Source of the DNA: Euonymus europaeus
Taxonomy: Eukaryota; Streptophyta; Magnoliopsida; Celastrales; Celastraceae
Direction of reading: 5' to 3'
DNA length: 64,000 nucleotides
NCBI GenBank assembly: GCA_963580455.1
Contig: OY756966.1
Coordinates: 14,325,001-14,389,000 of the forward strand
Both the position numbers and the translations under genes were made by a program. How positions within the stretch are numbered: the first letter of the stretch is position 1; each line of letters begins with the position of its first letter. Below are positions 24,946-38,800 of this stretch, piece after piece. The notes beneath the pieces were generated by a model. The model made no database searches. It saw only the letters and a program-made list of their open reading frames with translations, and had not been told where the DNA came from.

Positions 24946-27900
24946 ATATGTAAAATTTTACGAGTATAAGCTTCAGAGATTATTTCGATGCCAAAACACC
25001 AACTTTTTATGACAAATAGATAAAACCGTTAAGAGCTCTTCCATAGAGAGTTGAGAAACTTCGGACCATCAAAGTTGCTCGATGTACACTTTTTATTGTT
25101 CTTCAATGTCAAATTTTACGACTATAAGCTTCCTACATTATTTCGATGCCAAAAAACTAACTTTCTATGACAAATGGACAAAACCGTTAAAAACTCCTCC
25201 ATAGAGAGAGTTGAGCAACTTCGGACTATCAAAGTTGCTCGGGATAGACTTTTAATTGTTCTTCTATGTCAAATTTTACGAGTATAAGCTTCCTACATTA
25301 TTTCGATGCCAAAACACCAACTTTCTATGACAAATAGACAAAACCGTTAAAAGCTCCTCCATAGAGAGAGTTGAGCAACTTCGGACTCTCAAAGTTGTTC
25401 GGGATAGACTTTTTATTGTTCTTCTACGTCAAATTTTACGAGTATATGCTTCCTACATTATTTCGATGCCAAAACACCAACTTTCTATGACAAATGGACA
25501 AAACCGTTAAAAGCTCCTCCATAGAGAGAGTTGAGCAACTTCGGACTATCAAAGTTGCTCGGAATAGACTTTTAATTGTTCTTCTATGTCAAATTTTACG
25601 AGTATAAGCTTCCTACATTATTTCGATGCCGAAAATCCAACTTTCTATGAAAAATGGACAAAACCGTTAAAAACTCCTCCATAGAGAGAGTTAAGCAACT
25701 TCGGACTATCAAAGTTGCTCGGAATAGACTTTTAATTGTTCTTCTATGTCAAATTTTACGAGTATAAGCTTCCTACATTATTTCGATGCAAAACACCAAC
25801 TTTCTATGACAAATGGACAAAACCGTTAAAAGCTCCTCCATAGAGAGAGTTGAGCAACTTCGGACTATCAAAGTTGCTCGGAATAGACTTTTAATTGTTC
25901 TTCTATGTCAAATTTTACGAGTATAAGCTTCCTACATTATTTCGATGCCCAAAAACCAACTTTCTATGACAAATGGACAAAACCGTTAAAAGCTCCTCCA
26001 TAGAGAGAGTTAAGCAACTTCGGACTATCAAAGTTGCTCGGGATAGACTTTTAATTATTATTCTATGTCAAATTTTAAGAGTATAAGCTTCCTACATTAT
26101 TTCGATGCCAAAACACCAACTTTCTATAACAAATGGACAAAACCGTTAGAAGCTCCTCCATAGAGAGAGTTGAGCAACTTCGGACTATCAAAGTTGCTCG
26201 GAATAAAATTTTAATTGTTCTTCTATGTCAAATTTTACGAGTATAAGCTTCCTACATTATTTCGATGCCAAAAACCAACTTTCTATGAGAAATGGACAAA
26301 ACCGTTAAAAGCTCCTCCATAGAGAGAGTTGAGCAACTTCGGACTATCAAAGTTGCTCGGGATAGACTTTTAATTGTTCTTCTATGTCAAATTTTATGAG
26401 TATAAGCTTCTTACATTATTTCGATGCCAAAACACCAACTTTCTATGAAAAATAGACAAAAATGTTAAAAGCTCCTCCATAGAGAGAGTTGAGCAACTTC
26501 GGACTTTCAAAGTTGCTTCGGGATAGACTTTTAATTGTCCTTCTATGTCAAATTTTACGAGTATAAGCTTTCTACATTATTTCGATGCCAAAAAACCAAC
26601 TTTCTATGACAAATGGACAAAACCGTTAAAAGCTCCTCCATAGAGAGAGTTAAGCAACTTCAGACTATCAAAGTTGCTCGGAATAGACTTTTAATTGTTC
26701 TTCTATGTCAAATTTTACGAGTATAAGCTTCCTACATTATTTCGATGCCAAAACACCAACTTTCTATGAGAAATGGACAAAACCGTTAAAAGCTCCTCCA
26801 TAGAGAGAGTTGAGCAACTTCGGACTATCAAAGTTGCTCGGGATAGACTTTTAATTGTTCTTCTATGTCAAATTTTATGAGTATAAGCTTCCTACATTAT
26901 TTCGATGCGAAAACACCAACTTTCTATGAAAAATAGACAAAAATGTTAAAAGCTCCTCCATAGAGAGAGTTGAGCAACTTCGGACTATCAAAGTTGCTCG
27001 GGATAGACTTTTAATTGTTCTTCTATGTCAAATTTTACGAGTATAAGCTTCCTAGATTATTTCGAGTCCAAAACATCAACTTTCTATGACAAATGGACAA
27101 AAATGTTAAAGGCTCCTCCATAGAGGGAGTTGAGCTACTTCGGACTATCAAAGTTGCTCGTGATAGACATTTTATTGTTCTTCTATGTCAAATTTTACGA
27201 GTATAAGCTTCCTACATTATTTCGATGCCAAAACACCAACTTTCTATGACAAATAGACAAAACCGTTAAAAGCTCCTCCATAAAGAGAGTTGAGCAACTT
27301 CGGACTATCAAAGTTGCTCGAAATAGAATTTTAATTGTTCTTCTATGTCAAATTTTACGAGTGTAAGCTTCCTACATTATTTCAATGCCAAAACACCAAC
27401 TTTCTATGACAAATGGACAAAACCGTTAAAAGCTCCTCCATAGAGAGAGTTGAGCAACTTCGGACTATCAAAGTTGCTCGGGATAGACTTTTAATTGTTC
27501 TTCTATGTCAAATTTTACGAGTATAAGCTTCCTACATTATTTCGATGCCAAAACACCAACTTTCTATGACAAATAGACAAAACCGTTAAAAGCTCCTCCA
27601 TAGAGAGAGATGAGCAACTTCGGACCATCAAAGTTGCTCGGTGTACAATTTCTATTGTTCTTATATGTCAAATTTTATGAGTATAAGCTTCCTAGATTAT
27701 TTCGATGCCAAAACACCAACTTTCTTTGTTAAATGGACAAAACCGTTAAAAGCTTCTCCATAGAGAGAGTTGAGCAACTTCGGACTATCAAAATTGTTCA
27801 GGATAGACTTTTAATTGTTCTTCTATGTCAAATTTTACGAGTATAAGCTTCCTACATTATTTCGATGCCAAAACACCAACTTTCTATGACAAATGGACAA

Positions 27901-28622
27901 AACCGTTAAAAGCTCCTCCATAGAGAGAGTTGAGCAACTTCGGACTATCAAAGTTGCTCGAAATAGAATTTTAATTGTTCTTCTATGTCAAATTTTACGA
28001 GTGTAAGCTTCCTACATTATTTCAATGCCAAAACACCAACTTTCTATGACAAATGGACAAAACCGTTAAAAGCTCCTCCATAGAGAGAGTTGAGCAACTT
28101 CGGACTATCAAAGTTGCTCGGGATAGACTTTTAATTGTTCTTCTATGTCAAATTTTACGAGTATAAGCTTCCTACATTATTTCGATGCCAAAACACCAAC
28201 TTTCTATGACAAATAGACAAAACCGTTAAAAGCTCCTCCATAGAGAGAGATGAGCAACTTCGGACCATCAAAGTTGCTCGGTGTATAATTTCTATTGTTC
28301 TTATATGTCAAATTTTATGAGTATAAGCTTCCTAGATTATTTCGATGCCAAAACACCAACTTTCTTTGTTAAATGGACAAAACCGTTAAAAGCTTCTCCA
28401 TAGAGAGAGTTGAGCAACTTCGGACTATCAAAATTGTTCAGGATAGACTTTTAATTGTTCTTCTATGTCAAATTTTACGAGTATAAGCTTCCTACATTAT
28501 TTCGATGCCAAAACACCAACTTTCTATGACAAATGGACAAAACCGTTAAAAGCTCCTCCATAGAGAGAGTTGAGCAACTTCGGACCATTGTAGTTGCTCG
28601 GTGTCTAATTTTAATTGTTCTC
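24946..28622 (+). repeat. K-headed unit 5 (3,677 bp) with 4-mer duplication
   Basis: K, post-K, L, C, E, F, G, H, I, J and A classes are all present. Its last eight monomers are a tandem duplication: H-I-J-A at 27,343-27,982 and again at 27,983-28,622, shift exactly 640 bp. Both copies share the private variants ttcaatgcc in H and ctttgttaaatgg in J. They differ at a few places (gtgtacaatt versus gtgtataatt). The final A unit of the second copy carries the pre-K ending. Confidence 0.85.
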
Positions 28623-31600
28623 ATATGTAAAATTTTACGAGTATAAGCTTCAGAGATTATTTCGATGCCAAAACACCAACTTTTTATGACAAATAGATAA
28701 AACCGTTAAGAGCTCTTCCATAGAGAGTTGAGACACTTCGGACCATCAAAGTTGCTCGATGTACACTTTTTATTGTTCTTCAATGTCAAATTTTACGACT
28801 ATAAGCTTCCTACATTATTTCGATGCCAAAAAACTAACTTTCTATGACAAATGGACAAAACCGTTAAAAACTCCTCCATAGAGAGAGTTGAGCAACTTCG
28901 GACTATCAAAGTTGCTCGGGATAGACTTTTAATTGTTCTTCTATGTCAAATTTTACGAGTATAAGCTTCCTACATTATTTCGATGCCAAAACACCAACTT
29001 TCTATGACAAATAGACAAAACCGTTAAAAGTTCCTCCATAGAGAGAGTTGAGCAACTTCGGACTATCAAAGTTGTTCGGGATAGACTTTTTATTGTTCTT
29101 CTACGTCAAATTTTACGAGTATATGCTTCCTACATTATTTCGATGCCAAAACACCAACTTTCTATGACAAATGGACAAAACCGTTAAAAGCTCCTGCATA
29201 GAGAGAGTTGAGCAACTTCGGACTATCAAAGTTGCTCGGAATAGACTTTTAATTGTTCTTCTATGTCAAATTTTACGAGTATAAGCTTCCTACATTATTT
29301 CGATGCCCAAAAACCAACTTTCTATGAAAAATGGACAAAACCGTTAAAAGCTCCTCCATAGAGAGAGTTAAGCAACTTCGGACTATCAAAGTTGCTCGAA
29401 ATAGACTTTTAATTGTTCTTCTATGTCAAATTTTACGAGTATATGCTTCCTACATTATTTCGATGCCAAAACACCAACTTTCTATGAGAAATGGACAAAA
29501 CCGTTAAAAGCTCCTTCATAGAGAGATTTGAGCAATTTCGGACTATAAAAGTTGCTCGGAATAGACTTTTAATTGTCCTTCTATGTCAAATTTTACGAGT
29601 ATAAGCTTCCTACATTATTTCGATGCCAAAAAAGCAACTTTCTATGACAAATGGACAAAACCGTTAAAAGCTCCTCCATAGAGAGAGTTGAGCAACTTCG
29701 GACTATCAAAGTTGCTCGGGATAGACTTTTAATTGTTCTTCTATGTCAAATTTTTCGAGTATAACCTTCCTACATTATTTCGATGCCAAAACACCAACTT
29801 TCTATGAGAAATAGACAAAACCGTTAAAAGCTCTTCCATAGAGAGAGTTGAGCAACTTCGGACTATCAACGTTGCTCGGAATAGAATTTTAATTGTTCTT
29901 CTATGTCAAATTTTACGAGTATAAGCTTCCTATATTATTTCAATGCCCAAAAACCAACTTTCTATGAAAAATGGACAAAATCGTTAAAAGCTCCTCCATA
30001 GAGAGAGTTAAGCAACTTCGGAATATAAAAGTTGCTCGGAATAGACTTTTAATTGTTCTTCTATGTCAAATTTTACGAGTATAAGCTTCCTACATTATTT
30101 CGATGCCAAAACACCAACTTTCTATGAGAAATGGACAAAACCGTTAAAAGCTCCTCCATAGAGAGAGTTGAGCAACTTCGAACTATCAAATTTGCTCGGA
30201 ATAGACTTTTAATTGTCCTTCTATGTCAAATTTTACGAGTATAAGCTTCCTACATTATTTCGATGCCAAAAAAGCAACTTTCTATGACAAATGGACAAAA
30301 CCGTTAAAAGCTCCTCCATAGAGAGAGTTGAGCAACTTCGGACTATCAAAGTTGTTCGGAATAGAATTTTAATTGTTCTTCTATGTCAATTTTTACGAGT
30401 ATAAGCTTCCTACATTATTTCGATGCCAAAACACCAACTTTCTATGAGAAATGGACAAAACCGTTAACAGCTCCTCCATAGAGAGAGTTGAGCAACTTCG
30501 GACTATCAAAGTTGCTCGGGATAGACTTTTAATTGTTCTTCTATGTCAAATTTTATGAGTATAAGCTTCCTACATTATTTCGATGCCAAAACACCAACTT
30601 TCTATGAAAAATAAACAAAATGTTAAAAGCTCCTCCATAGAGAGAGTTGAGCAACTTCGGACTATCAAAGTTGCTCGGGATAGACTTTTAATTGTTCTTC
30701 TATGTCAAATTTTATGAGTATAAGCTTCCTACATTATTTCGATGCCAAAAAACCAACTTTCTATGACAAATGGACAAAACCGTTAAAAGCTCCTCCATAG
30801 AGAGAGTAAAGCAACTTCGGACTATCAAAGTTGCTCGGAATAGATTTTTAATTGTTCTTCTATGTCAAATTTTACGAGTATAAGCTTCCTACATTATTTC
30901 GATGCCAAAACACCAACTTTCTATGAGAAATGGACAAAACCGTTAAAAGCTCCTCCATAGAGAGAGTTGAGCAACTTCAGACTATCAAAGTTGCTCGGGA
31001 TAGACTTTTAATTGTTCTTCTATTCAAATTTTATGAGTATAAGCTTCCTACATTATTTCGATGCCAAAACACCAACTTTCTATGAAAAATAGACAAAAAT
31101 GTTAAAAGCTCCTCCATAGAGAGAGTTGAGCAACTTCGGACTATCAAAGTTGCTCGGGATAGACTTTTAATTGTTCTTCTATGTCAAATTTTACGAGTAT
31201 AAGCTTCCTAGATTATTTCGAGTCCAAAACATCAACTTTCTATGACAAATGGACAAAAATGTTAAAGGCTCCTCCATAGAGAGAGTTGAGCTACTTCGGA
31301 CTATCGAAGTTGCTCGTGATAGACTTTTTATTGTTCTTCTATGTCAAATTTTACGAGTATAAGCTTCCTACATTATTTCGATGCCAAAACACCAATTTTC
31401 TATGAGAAATAGACAAAACCGTTAAAAGCTCCTCCATAGAGAGAGTTGAGCAACTTCGGACTATCAAAGTTGCTCGGAATAGAATTTTAATTGTTCTTCT
31501 ATGTCAAATTTTACGAGTATATGCTTCCTACATTATTTCGATGCCAAGACACCAACTTTCTATGACAAATGGACAAAACCGTTAAAAGCTCTTCCATAGA

Positions 31601-33257
31601 GAGAGTTGAGCAACTTCGGACTATCAAAGTTGCTCGGGATAGACTTTTAATTGTTCTTCTATGTCAAATTTTACGAGTATATGCTTCCTACATTATTTCG
31701 ATGCCAAGACACCAACTTTCTATGACAAATGGACAAAACCGTTAAAAGCTCCTCCATAGAGAGAGTTGAGCAACTTCGGACTATCAAAGTTGCTCGGGAT
31801 AGACTTTTAATTGTTCTTCTATGTCAAATTTTATGAGTATAAGCTTCCTACATTATTTCGATGCCAAAAAACCAACTTTCTATGACAAATGGACAAAACC
31901 GTTAAAAGCTCCTCCATAGAGAGAGTAAAGCAACTTCGGACTATCAAAGTTGCTCGGAATAGATTTTTAATTGTTCTTCTATGTCAAATTTTACGAGTAT
32001 AAGCTTCCTACATTATTTCGATGCCAAAACACCAACTTTCTATGAGAAATGGACAAAACCGTTAAAAGCTCCTCCATAGAGAGAGTTGAGCAACTTCAGA
32101 CTATCAAAGTTGCTCGGGATAGACTTTTAATTGTTCTTCTATTCAAATTTTATGAGTATAAGCTTCCTACATTATTTCGATGCCAAAACACCAACTTTCT
32201 ATGAAAAATAGACAAAAATGTTAAAAGCTCCTCCATAGAGAGAGTTGAGCAACTTCGGACTATCAAAGTTGCTCGGGATAGACTTTTAATTGTTCTTCTA
32301 TGTCAAATTTTACGAGTATAAGCTTCCTAGATTATTTCGAGTCCAAAACATCAACTTTCTATGACAAATGGACAAAAATGTTAAAGGCTCCTCCATAGAG
32401 AGAGTTGAGCTACTTCGGACTATCGAAGTTGCTCGTGATAGACTTTTTATTGTTCTTCTATGTCAAATTTTACGAGTATGAGCTTCCTACATTATTTCGA
32501 TGCCAAAACACCAATTTTCTATGAGAAATAGACAAAACCGTTAAAAGCTCCTCCATAGAGAGAGTTGAGCAACTTCGGACTATCAAAGTTGCTCGGAATA
32601 GAATTTTAATTGTTCTTCTATGTCAAATTTTACGAGTATATGCTTCCTACATTATTTCGATGCCAAGACACCAACTTTCTATGACAAATGGACAAAACCG
32701 TTAAAAGCTCTTCCATAGAGAGAGTTGAGCAACTTCGGACTATCAAAGTTGCTCGGGATAGACTTTTAATTGTTCTTCTATGTCAAATTTTACGAGTATA
32801 TGCTTCCTACATTATTTCGATGCCAAGACACCAACTTTCTATGACAAATGGACAAAACCGTTAAAAGCTCTTCCATAGAGAGAGATGAGCAACTTCGGAC
32901 CATCAAAGTTGCTCGGTGTACAATTTCTATTTTTCTTATATGTCAAATTTTATGAGTATAAGCTTCCTAGATTATTTCGATGCCAAAACACCAACTTTCT
33001 TTGATAAATAGACAAAACCGTTAAAAGCTTCTCCATAGAGAGAGTTGAGCAACTTCAGACTATCAAAATTGTTCAGGATAGACTTTTAAATGTTCTTCTA
33101 TGTCAAATTTTACGAGTATAAGCTTCCTACATTATTTCGATGCCAAAACACCAACTTTCTATGACAAATGGACAAAACCGTTAAAAGCTCCTCCAAAGAG
33201 AGAGTTGAGCAACTTCGGACCATCGAAGTTGCTCGGTGTCTAATTTTTATTGTTCTC
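28623..33257 (+). repeat. K-headed unit 6 (4,635 bp)
   Basis: The unit starts with K and post-K, then runs through L, C and D classes around 29,100-30,400 that are more divergent than in the earlier units (caatgccc, gaatataaaag). It then enters a duplicated 7-mer (30,700-32,937) before ending with I, J and the pre-K unit. Confidence 0.78.
30700..32937 (+). repeat. 7-mer tandem duplication (2 x 1,119 bp)
   Basis: Units 30,700-31,818 and 31,819-32,937 have the same monomer order with a shift of 1,119 bp. Shared private variants include gtaaagcaac, ctattcaaat (one base missing), tatcgaag next to gagctac, and caagacacc twice per copy. The last monomer of the second copy changes midway to I-class sequence (gatgagcaac), so the right breakpoint lies inside it. 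Confidence 0.87.
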
Positions 33258-35814
33258 ATATGTAAAATTTTACGAGTATAAGCTTCAGAGATTATTTCGA
33301 TGCCAAAACACCAACTTTTTATGACAAATAGATAAAACCGTTAAGAGCTCTTCCATAGAGAGTTGAGAAACTTCGGACCATCAAAGTTGCTCGATTTACA
33401 CTTTTTATTGTTCTTCAATGTCAAATTTTACGACTATAAGCTACCTACATTATTTCGATGCCAAAAAACTAACTTTCTATGACAAATGGACAAAACCGTT
33501 AAAAGCTCCTCCATAGAGAGAGTTGAGCAACTTCGGACTATCAAAGTTGCTCGGGATAGACTTTTAATTGTTCTTCTATGTCAAATTTTACGAGTATAAG
33601 CTTCCTACATTATTTCGATGCCAAAACACCAACTTTCTATGACAAATAGACAAAACCGTTAAAAGCTCCTCCATAGAGAGAGTTGAGCAACTTCGGATTA
33701 TCAAAGTTCTTCGGGATAGACTTTTTATTGTTCTTCTACGTCAAATTTTACGAGTATATGCTTCCTACATTATTTCGATGCCAAAACACGAACTTTCTAT
33801 GACAAATGGACAAAACCGTTAAAAGGTCCTCCATAGAGAGAGTTGTGCAACTTCGGACTATCAAAGTTGCTCGGAATAGACTTTTAATGGTTCTTCTATG
33901 TCAAATTTTACGAGTATAAGCTTCCTACATTATTTCAATGCCAAAAAACCAACTTTCTATGACAAATGGACAAAACCGTTAAAAGCTCCTCCATAGAGAG
34001 AGTTGAGCAACTTGGGACTATCAAAGTTGCTCGGGATAGACTTTTAATTGTTCTTCTATGTCAAATTTTATGAGTATAAGCTTCCTACATTATTTCGATG
34101 TCAAAAAACCAACTTTCTATGACAAATGGACAAAACCGTTATAAGCTCCTCCATAGAGAGAGTTGAGCAACTTCAGACTATCAAAGTTACTCGGGATAGA
34201 CTTTTAATTGTTCTTCTATGTCAAATTTTACGAATATAAGCTTCATAGATTATTTCGAGTCCAAAACACCAACGTTCTATGACAAATAGACAAAAACATT
34301 AAAAGCTCCTCCATAGAGAGAGTTGAGCAATTTCGGACTATCGAAGTTCCTCGGAATAGACTTTTAATTGTCCTTCTATGTCAAATTTTACGAGTATAAG
34401 CTTCCTGCACTATTTCGATGCCAAAAAACCAACTTTCTATGAGAAAGAGACAAAACCGTTAAAAGCTCCTCCATAGAGAGAGTTGAGCAACTTCGGACTA
34501 TCAAAGTTGCTCGGAATAGAATTTTAATTGTTCTTCTATGTCAAATTTTACGAGTATAAGCTTCCTACATTATTTCGATGCCTAAAAACCAACTTTCTAT
34601 GACAAATGGACAAAACCGTTAAAAGCTCCTCCATAGAGAGAGTTGAGCAACTTCGGACTATCAAAGTTGCTCGGAATAGACTTTTAATTGTTCTTCTATG
34701 TCAAATTTTATGAGTATAAGCTTCCTACATTATTTCGATGCCAAAACACCAACTTTCTATGAGAAATGGACAAAACCGTTAAAAGCTCCTCTATAGAGAG
34801 AGTTGAGCAACTTCGGACTATCAAAGTTGCTCGGAATAGAGTTTTAATTTTTCTTCTATGTCAAATTTTATGAGTATAAGCTTCCTACATTATTTCGATG
34901 CCAAAACACCAACTTTCTATGAAAAATAGACAAAAATGTTAAAAGCTCCTCCATAGAGAGAGTTGAGCAACTTCGGACTATCAAAGTTGCTCGGAATAAA
35001 CTTTTAATTGTTCTTCTATGTCAAATTTTACGAGTATAAGCTCATAGATTATTTCGAGTCCAAAACATCAACTTTCTATGACAAATGGACAAAAATGTTA
35101 AAGGCTCCTCCATAGAGAGAGTTGAGCAACTTTGGACTATCAAAGTTGCTCGTGATAGACTTTTTACTGTTCTTCTATGTCAAATTTTACGAGTATAAGC
35201 TTCCTATATTATTTCGATGCTAAAACACCAACTTTCTATGACAAATAGACAAAACCGTTAAAAGCTCCACCACAGAGAGAGTTGAGCAACTTCGGACTAT
35301 CAAAGTTGCTCGGAATAGAATTTTAATTGTTCTTCTATGTCAAATTTTACGAGTATAAGCTTCCTACATTATTTCGATGCCAAAAAACCAACTTTCTATG
35401 ACAAATGGACAAAACCGTTAAAAGCTCCTCCATAGAGAGAGTTGCGCAACTTCGGACTATCAAAGTTGCTCGGGATAGACTTTTAATTGTTCTTCTACGT
35501 CAAATTTTACGAGTATAAGCTTCCTACATTATTTCGATGCCAAAACACCAACTTTCTATGACAAATGGGCAAAACCGTTAAAAGCTCCTCCATAGAGAGA
35601 GTTGAGCAACTTCGGACCATCAAAGTTGCTCGGTGTACAATTTCTATTGTTCTTATATGTCAAATTTTATGAGTATAAGCTTCCTAGATTTTTTCGATGC
35701 CAAAACACCAACTTTCTTTGACAAATGGACAAAACCGTTAAAAGCTCCTCCATAGAGAGAGTTGAGCAACTTCGGACTATCAAAGTTGTTCAGGATAGAC
35801 TTTTAATTGTTCTT
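33258..35814 (+). repeat. K-headed unit 7, short and degenerate (2,557 bp)
   Basis: K (33,258) and post-K are followed by L and by units with gatgtcaaaa, an M monomer near 34,220 (catagattatttcgagt, caacgt) and degraded F, G, H, I and J units (for example ctcatagatt with bases lost near 35,041). It joins the K-rich region to the next region. Confidence 0.7.
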
Positions 35815-35974
35815 CTATGTCAAATTTTACGAGTATAAGCTTCAGAGATTATTTCGATGCCAAAACACCAACTTTCTATGACAAATAGATAAAACCGTTA
35901 AGAGCTCCTCCATAGAGAGAGTTAACAAACTTCGGATCATCGAAGTTGCTCGATGTACACTTTTTATTGTTCTT
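35815..35974 (+). repeat. Degenerate last K-like monomer
   Basis: This unit retains the K features cttcagagatt, gatagataaaacc, ttaagagctcc and cgatgtacac, but it starts with normal ctatgtc and keeps the full GA stretch. It is followed by a post-K-like unit (caatttc, actactat). No K monomer is found to its right, so it marks the end of the K-bearing region. Confidence 0.65.
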
Positions 35975-36749
35975 CAATTTCAAATTTTACTACTATAAGC
36001 TTCCTACATTATTTCGATGCCAAAAAACAAACTTTCTATGACAAATGGACAAAACCGTTAAAAGCTCCTCCATAGAGAGAGTTGAGGAACTACGGACTAT
36101 GAAAGTTGCTCGGGATAGACTTTTAATTGTTCTTCTATGTCAAATTTTACGAGTATAAGCTTCCTACATTATTTCGATGCCAAAACACCAACTTTCTATG
36201 ACAAATAGACAAAACCGTTAAAAGCTCCTCCATAGAGAGAGTTGAGCAACTTCGGACTATCAAAGTTGTTCGGGATAGACTTTTTATTGTTCTTCTACGT
36301 CAAATTTTACGAGTATATGCTTCCTACATTATTTCGATGCCAAAACACCAACTTTCTATGACAAATGGACAAAACCGTTAAAAGCTCCTCCATAGAGAGA
36401 GTTGAGCAACATCGGACTATCAAAGTTACTCGGAATAGACTTTTAATTGTTCTTCTATGTCAAATTTTACGAGTATAAGCTTCCTACATTATTTCGATGC
36501 CAAAACACCAACTTTCTATGAGAAATGGACAAAACCGTTAAAAGCTCCTCCATAGAGAGAGTTGAGCAACTTCAGACTATCGAATTGCTCGGGATAGACT
36601 TTTAATTGTCCTTCTATGTCAAATTTTACGGGTATAAGCTTCCTACATTATTTCGATGTCAAAAAACCAATTTTCTATGACAAATGGACAAAACCGTTAA
36701 AAGCTCCTCCATAGAGAGAGTTGAGCAACTTCAGACTATCAAAGTTGCT

Positions 36750-38800
36750 CGGGATAGCTTTTTAATTGTTCTTCTATGTCAAATTTTACGAGTATAAGCT
36801 TCCTACATTATTTCGATGCCAAAACACCAACTTTCTATGAGAAATGGACAAAACCGTTAAAACCTCCCCATAGAGAGAGTTGAGCAACTTCAGACTATCG
36901 AAGTTGCTCGGGATAGACTTTTAATTGTCCTTCTATGTCAAATTTTATGGGTATAAGCTTCCTACATTATTTCGATGTCAAAAACCCAATTTTCTATGAC
37001 AAATGAACAAAACCGTTAAAAGCTCCTCAATAGAGAGAGTTGAGCAACTTCGGACTATCAAAGTTGCTCGGAATAGACCTTTAATTGTTCTTCTATGTCA
37101 AATTTTACGAGTATAAGCTTCATGCATTATTTCGATGTCAAAAAACCAACTCTCTATGACAAATGGACAAAACCGTTAAAAGCTCCTCCATAGAGAGAGT
37201 TGAGCAACTTCAGACTATCAAAGTTGCTCGGGATAGACTTTTAATTGTTCTTCTATGTCAAATTTTACGAGTATAAGCTTCCTACATTATTTCGATGCCA
37301 AAAAACCAACTTTCTATGACAAATAGACAAAACCGTTAAAAGCTCCTCCATAGAGAGAGTTGAGCAACTTCGGACTATCAAAGTTGCTCGGAATAGACCT
37401 TTAATTGTTCTTCTATGTCAAATTTTACGAGTATAAGCTTCCTGCATTATTTCGATGTCAAAAAACCAACTCTCTATGACAAATGGACAAAACCGTTAAA
37501 AGCTCCTCCATAGAGAGAGTTGAGCAACTTCAGACTATCAAAGTTGCTCGGGATAGACTTTTAATTGTTCTTCTATGTCAAATTTTACGAGTATAAGCTT
37601 CCTACATTATTTCGATGCCAAAAAACCAACTTTCTATGACAAATAGACAAAACCGTTAAAAGCTCCTCCATAGAGAGAGTTGAGCAACTTCGGACTACCA
37701 AAGTTGTTCGGGATAGACTTTTTATTGTTCTTCTACGTCAAATTTTTCGAGTATATGCTTCCTACATTATTTCGATGCCAAAACACCAACTTTCTATGAC
37801 AAATGGACAAAACCGTTAAAAGCTCCTCCATAGAGAGAGTTGAGCAACTTCGGACTATCAAAGTTGCTCGGGATAGACTTTTAATTGTTCTTCTATGTCA
37901 AATTTTATGAGTATAAGCTTCCTACATTATTTCGATGTCAAAAAACCAACTTTCTATGACAAATGGACAAAACCGTTAAAAGCTCCTCCATAGAGAGAGT
38001 TGAGCAACTTCAGACTATCAAAGTTGCTCGGGATAGACTTTTAATTGTTCTTCTATGTCAAATTTTACGAGTATAAGCTTCATAGATTATTTCGAGACCA
38101 AAACACCAACGTTCTATGACAAATAGACAAAAACGTTAAAAGCTCCTCCATAGAGAGAGTTGAGCAATTTCGGACTATCGAAGTTGCTCGGAATAGACTT
38201 TTAATTGTCCTTCTATGTCAAATTTTACGAGTATAAGCTTCCTACATTATTTCGATGCCAAAAAACCAACTTTCTATGACAAAAGGACAAAACCGTTAAA
38301 AGCTCCTCCATAGAGAGTTGAGCAACTTCGGACTATGAAAGTTGCTCGGAATAGACTTTTAATTGTTCTTCTATGTCAAATTTTACGAGTATAAGCTTCC
38401 TACATTATTTCGATGCCAAAACACCAACTTTCTATGACAAATAGACAAAACCGTTAAAAGCTCCTCCATAGAGAGTTGGGCAGCTTCGGACTATCAAAGT
38501 TGCTCGGGATAGACTTTTAATTGTTCTTCTATGTCAAATTTTACGAGTATAAGCTTCCTACATTATTTCGATGCCAAAACACCAACTTTCTATGACAAAT
38601 AGACAAAACCGTTAAAAGCTCCTCCATAGAGAGAGTTGAGCAACTTCGGACTATCAAAGTTGTTCGGGATAGACTTTTTATTTTTCTTCTACGTCAAATT
38701 TTACGAGTATATGCTTCCTACATTATTTCGATGCCAAAACACCAACTTTCTATGACAAATGGACAAAACCGTTAAAAGCTCCTCCATAGAGAGAGTTGAG
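36750..38800 (+). repeat. Duplicated block, left copy (shift 3,515 bp)
   Basis: This block matches approximately 40,265-42,315. Anchors: gttaaaacct at 36,856 and 40,371; the variant gcttc-a/g-tgca at 37,121 and 40,636; cctgcatt at 37,441 and 40,956; cggactacca at 37,691 and 41,206; M monomers at 38,081 and 41,596; and tttttcttctacgtc near 38,671 and 42,186. Edges are approximate. Confidence 0.78.
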
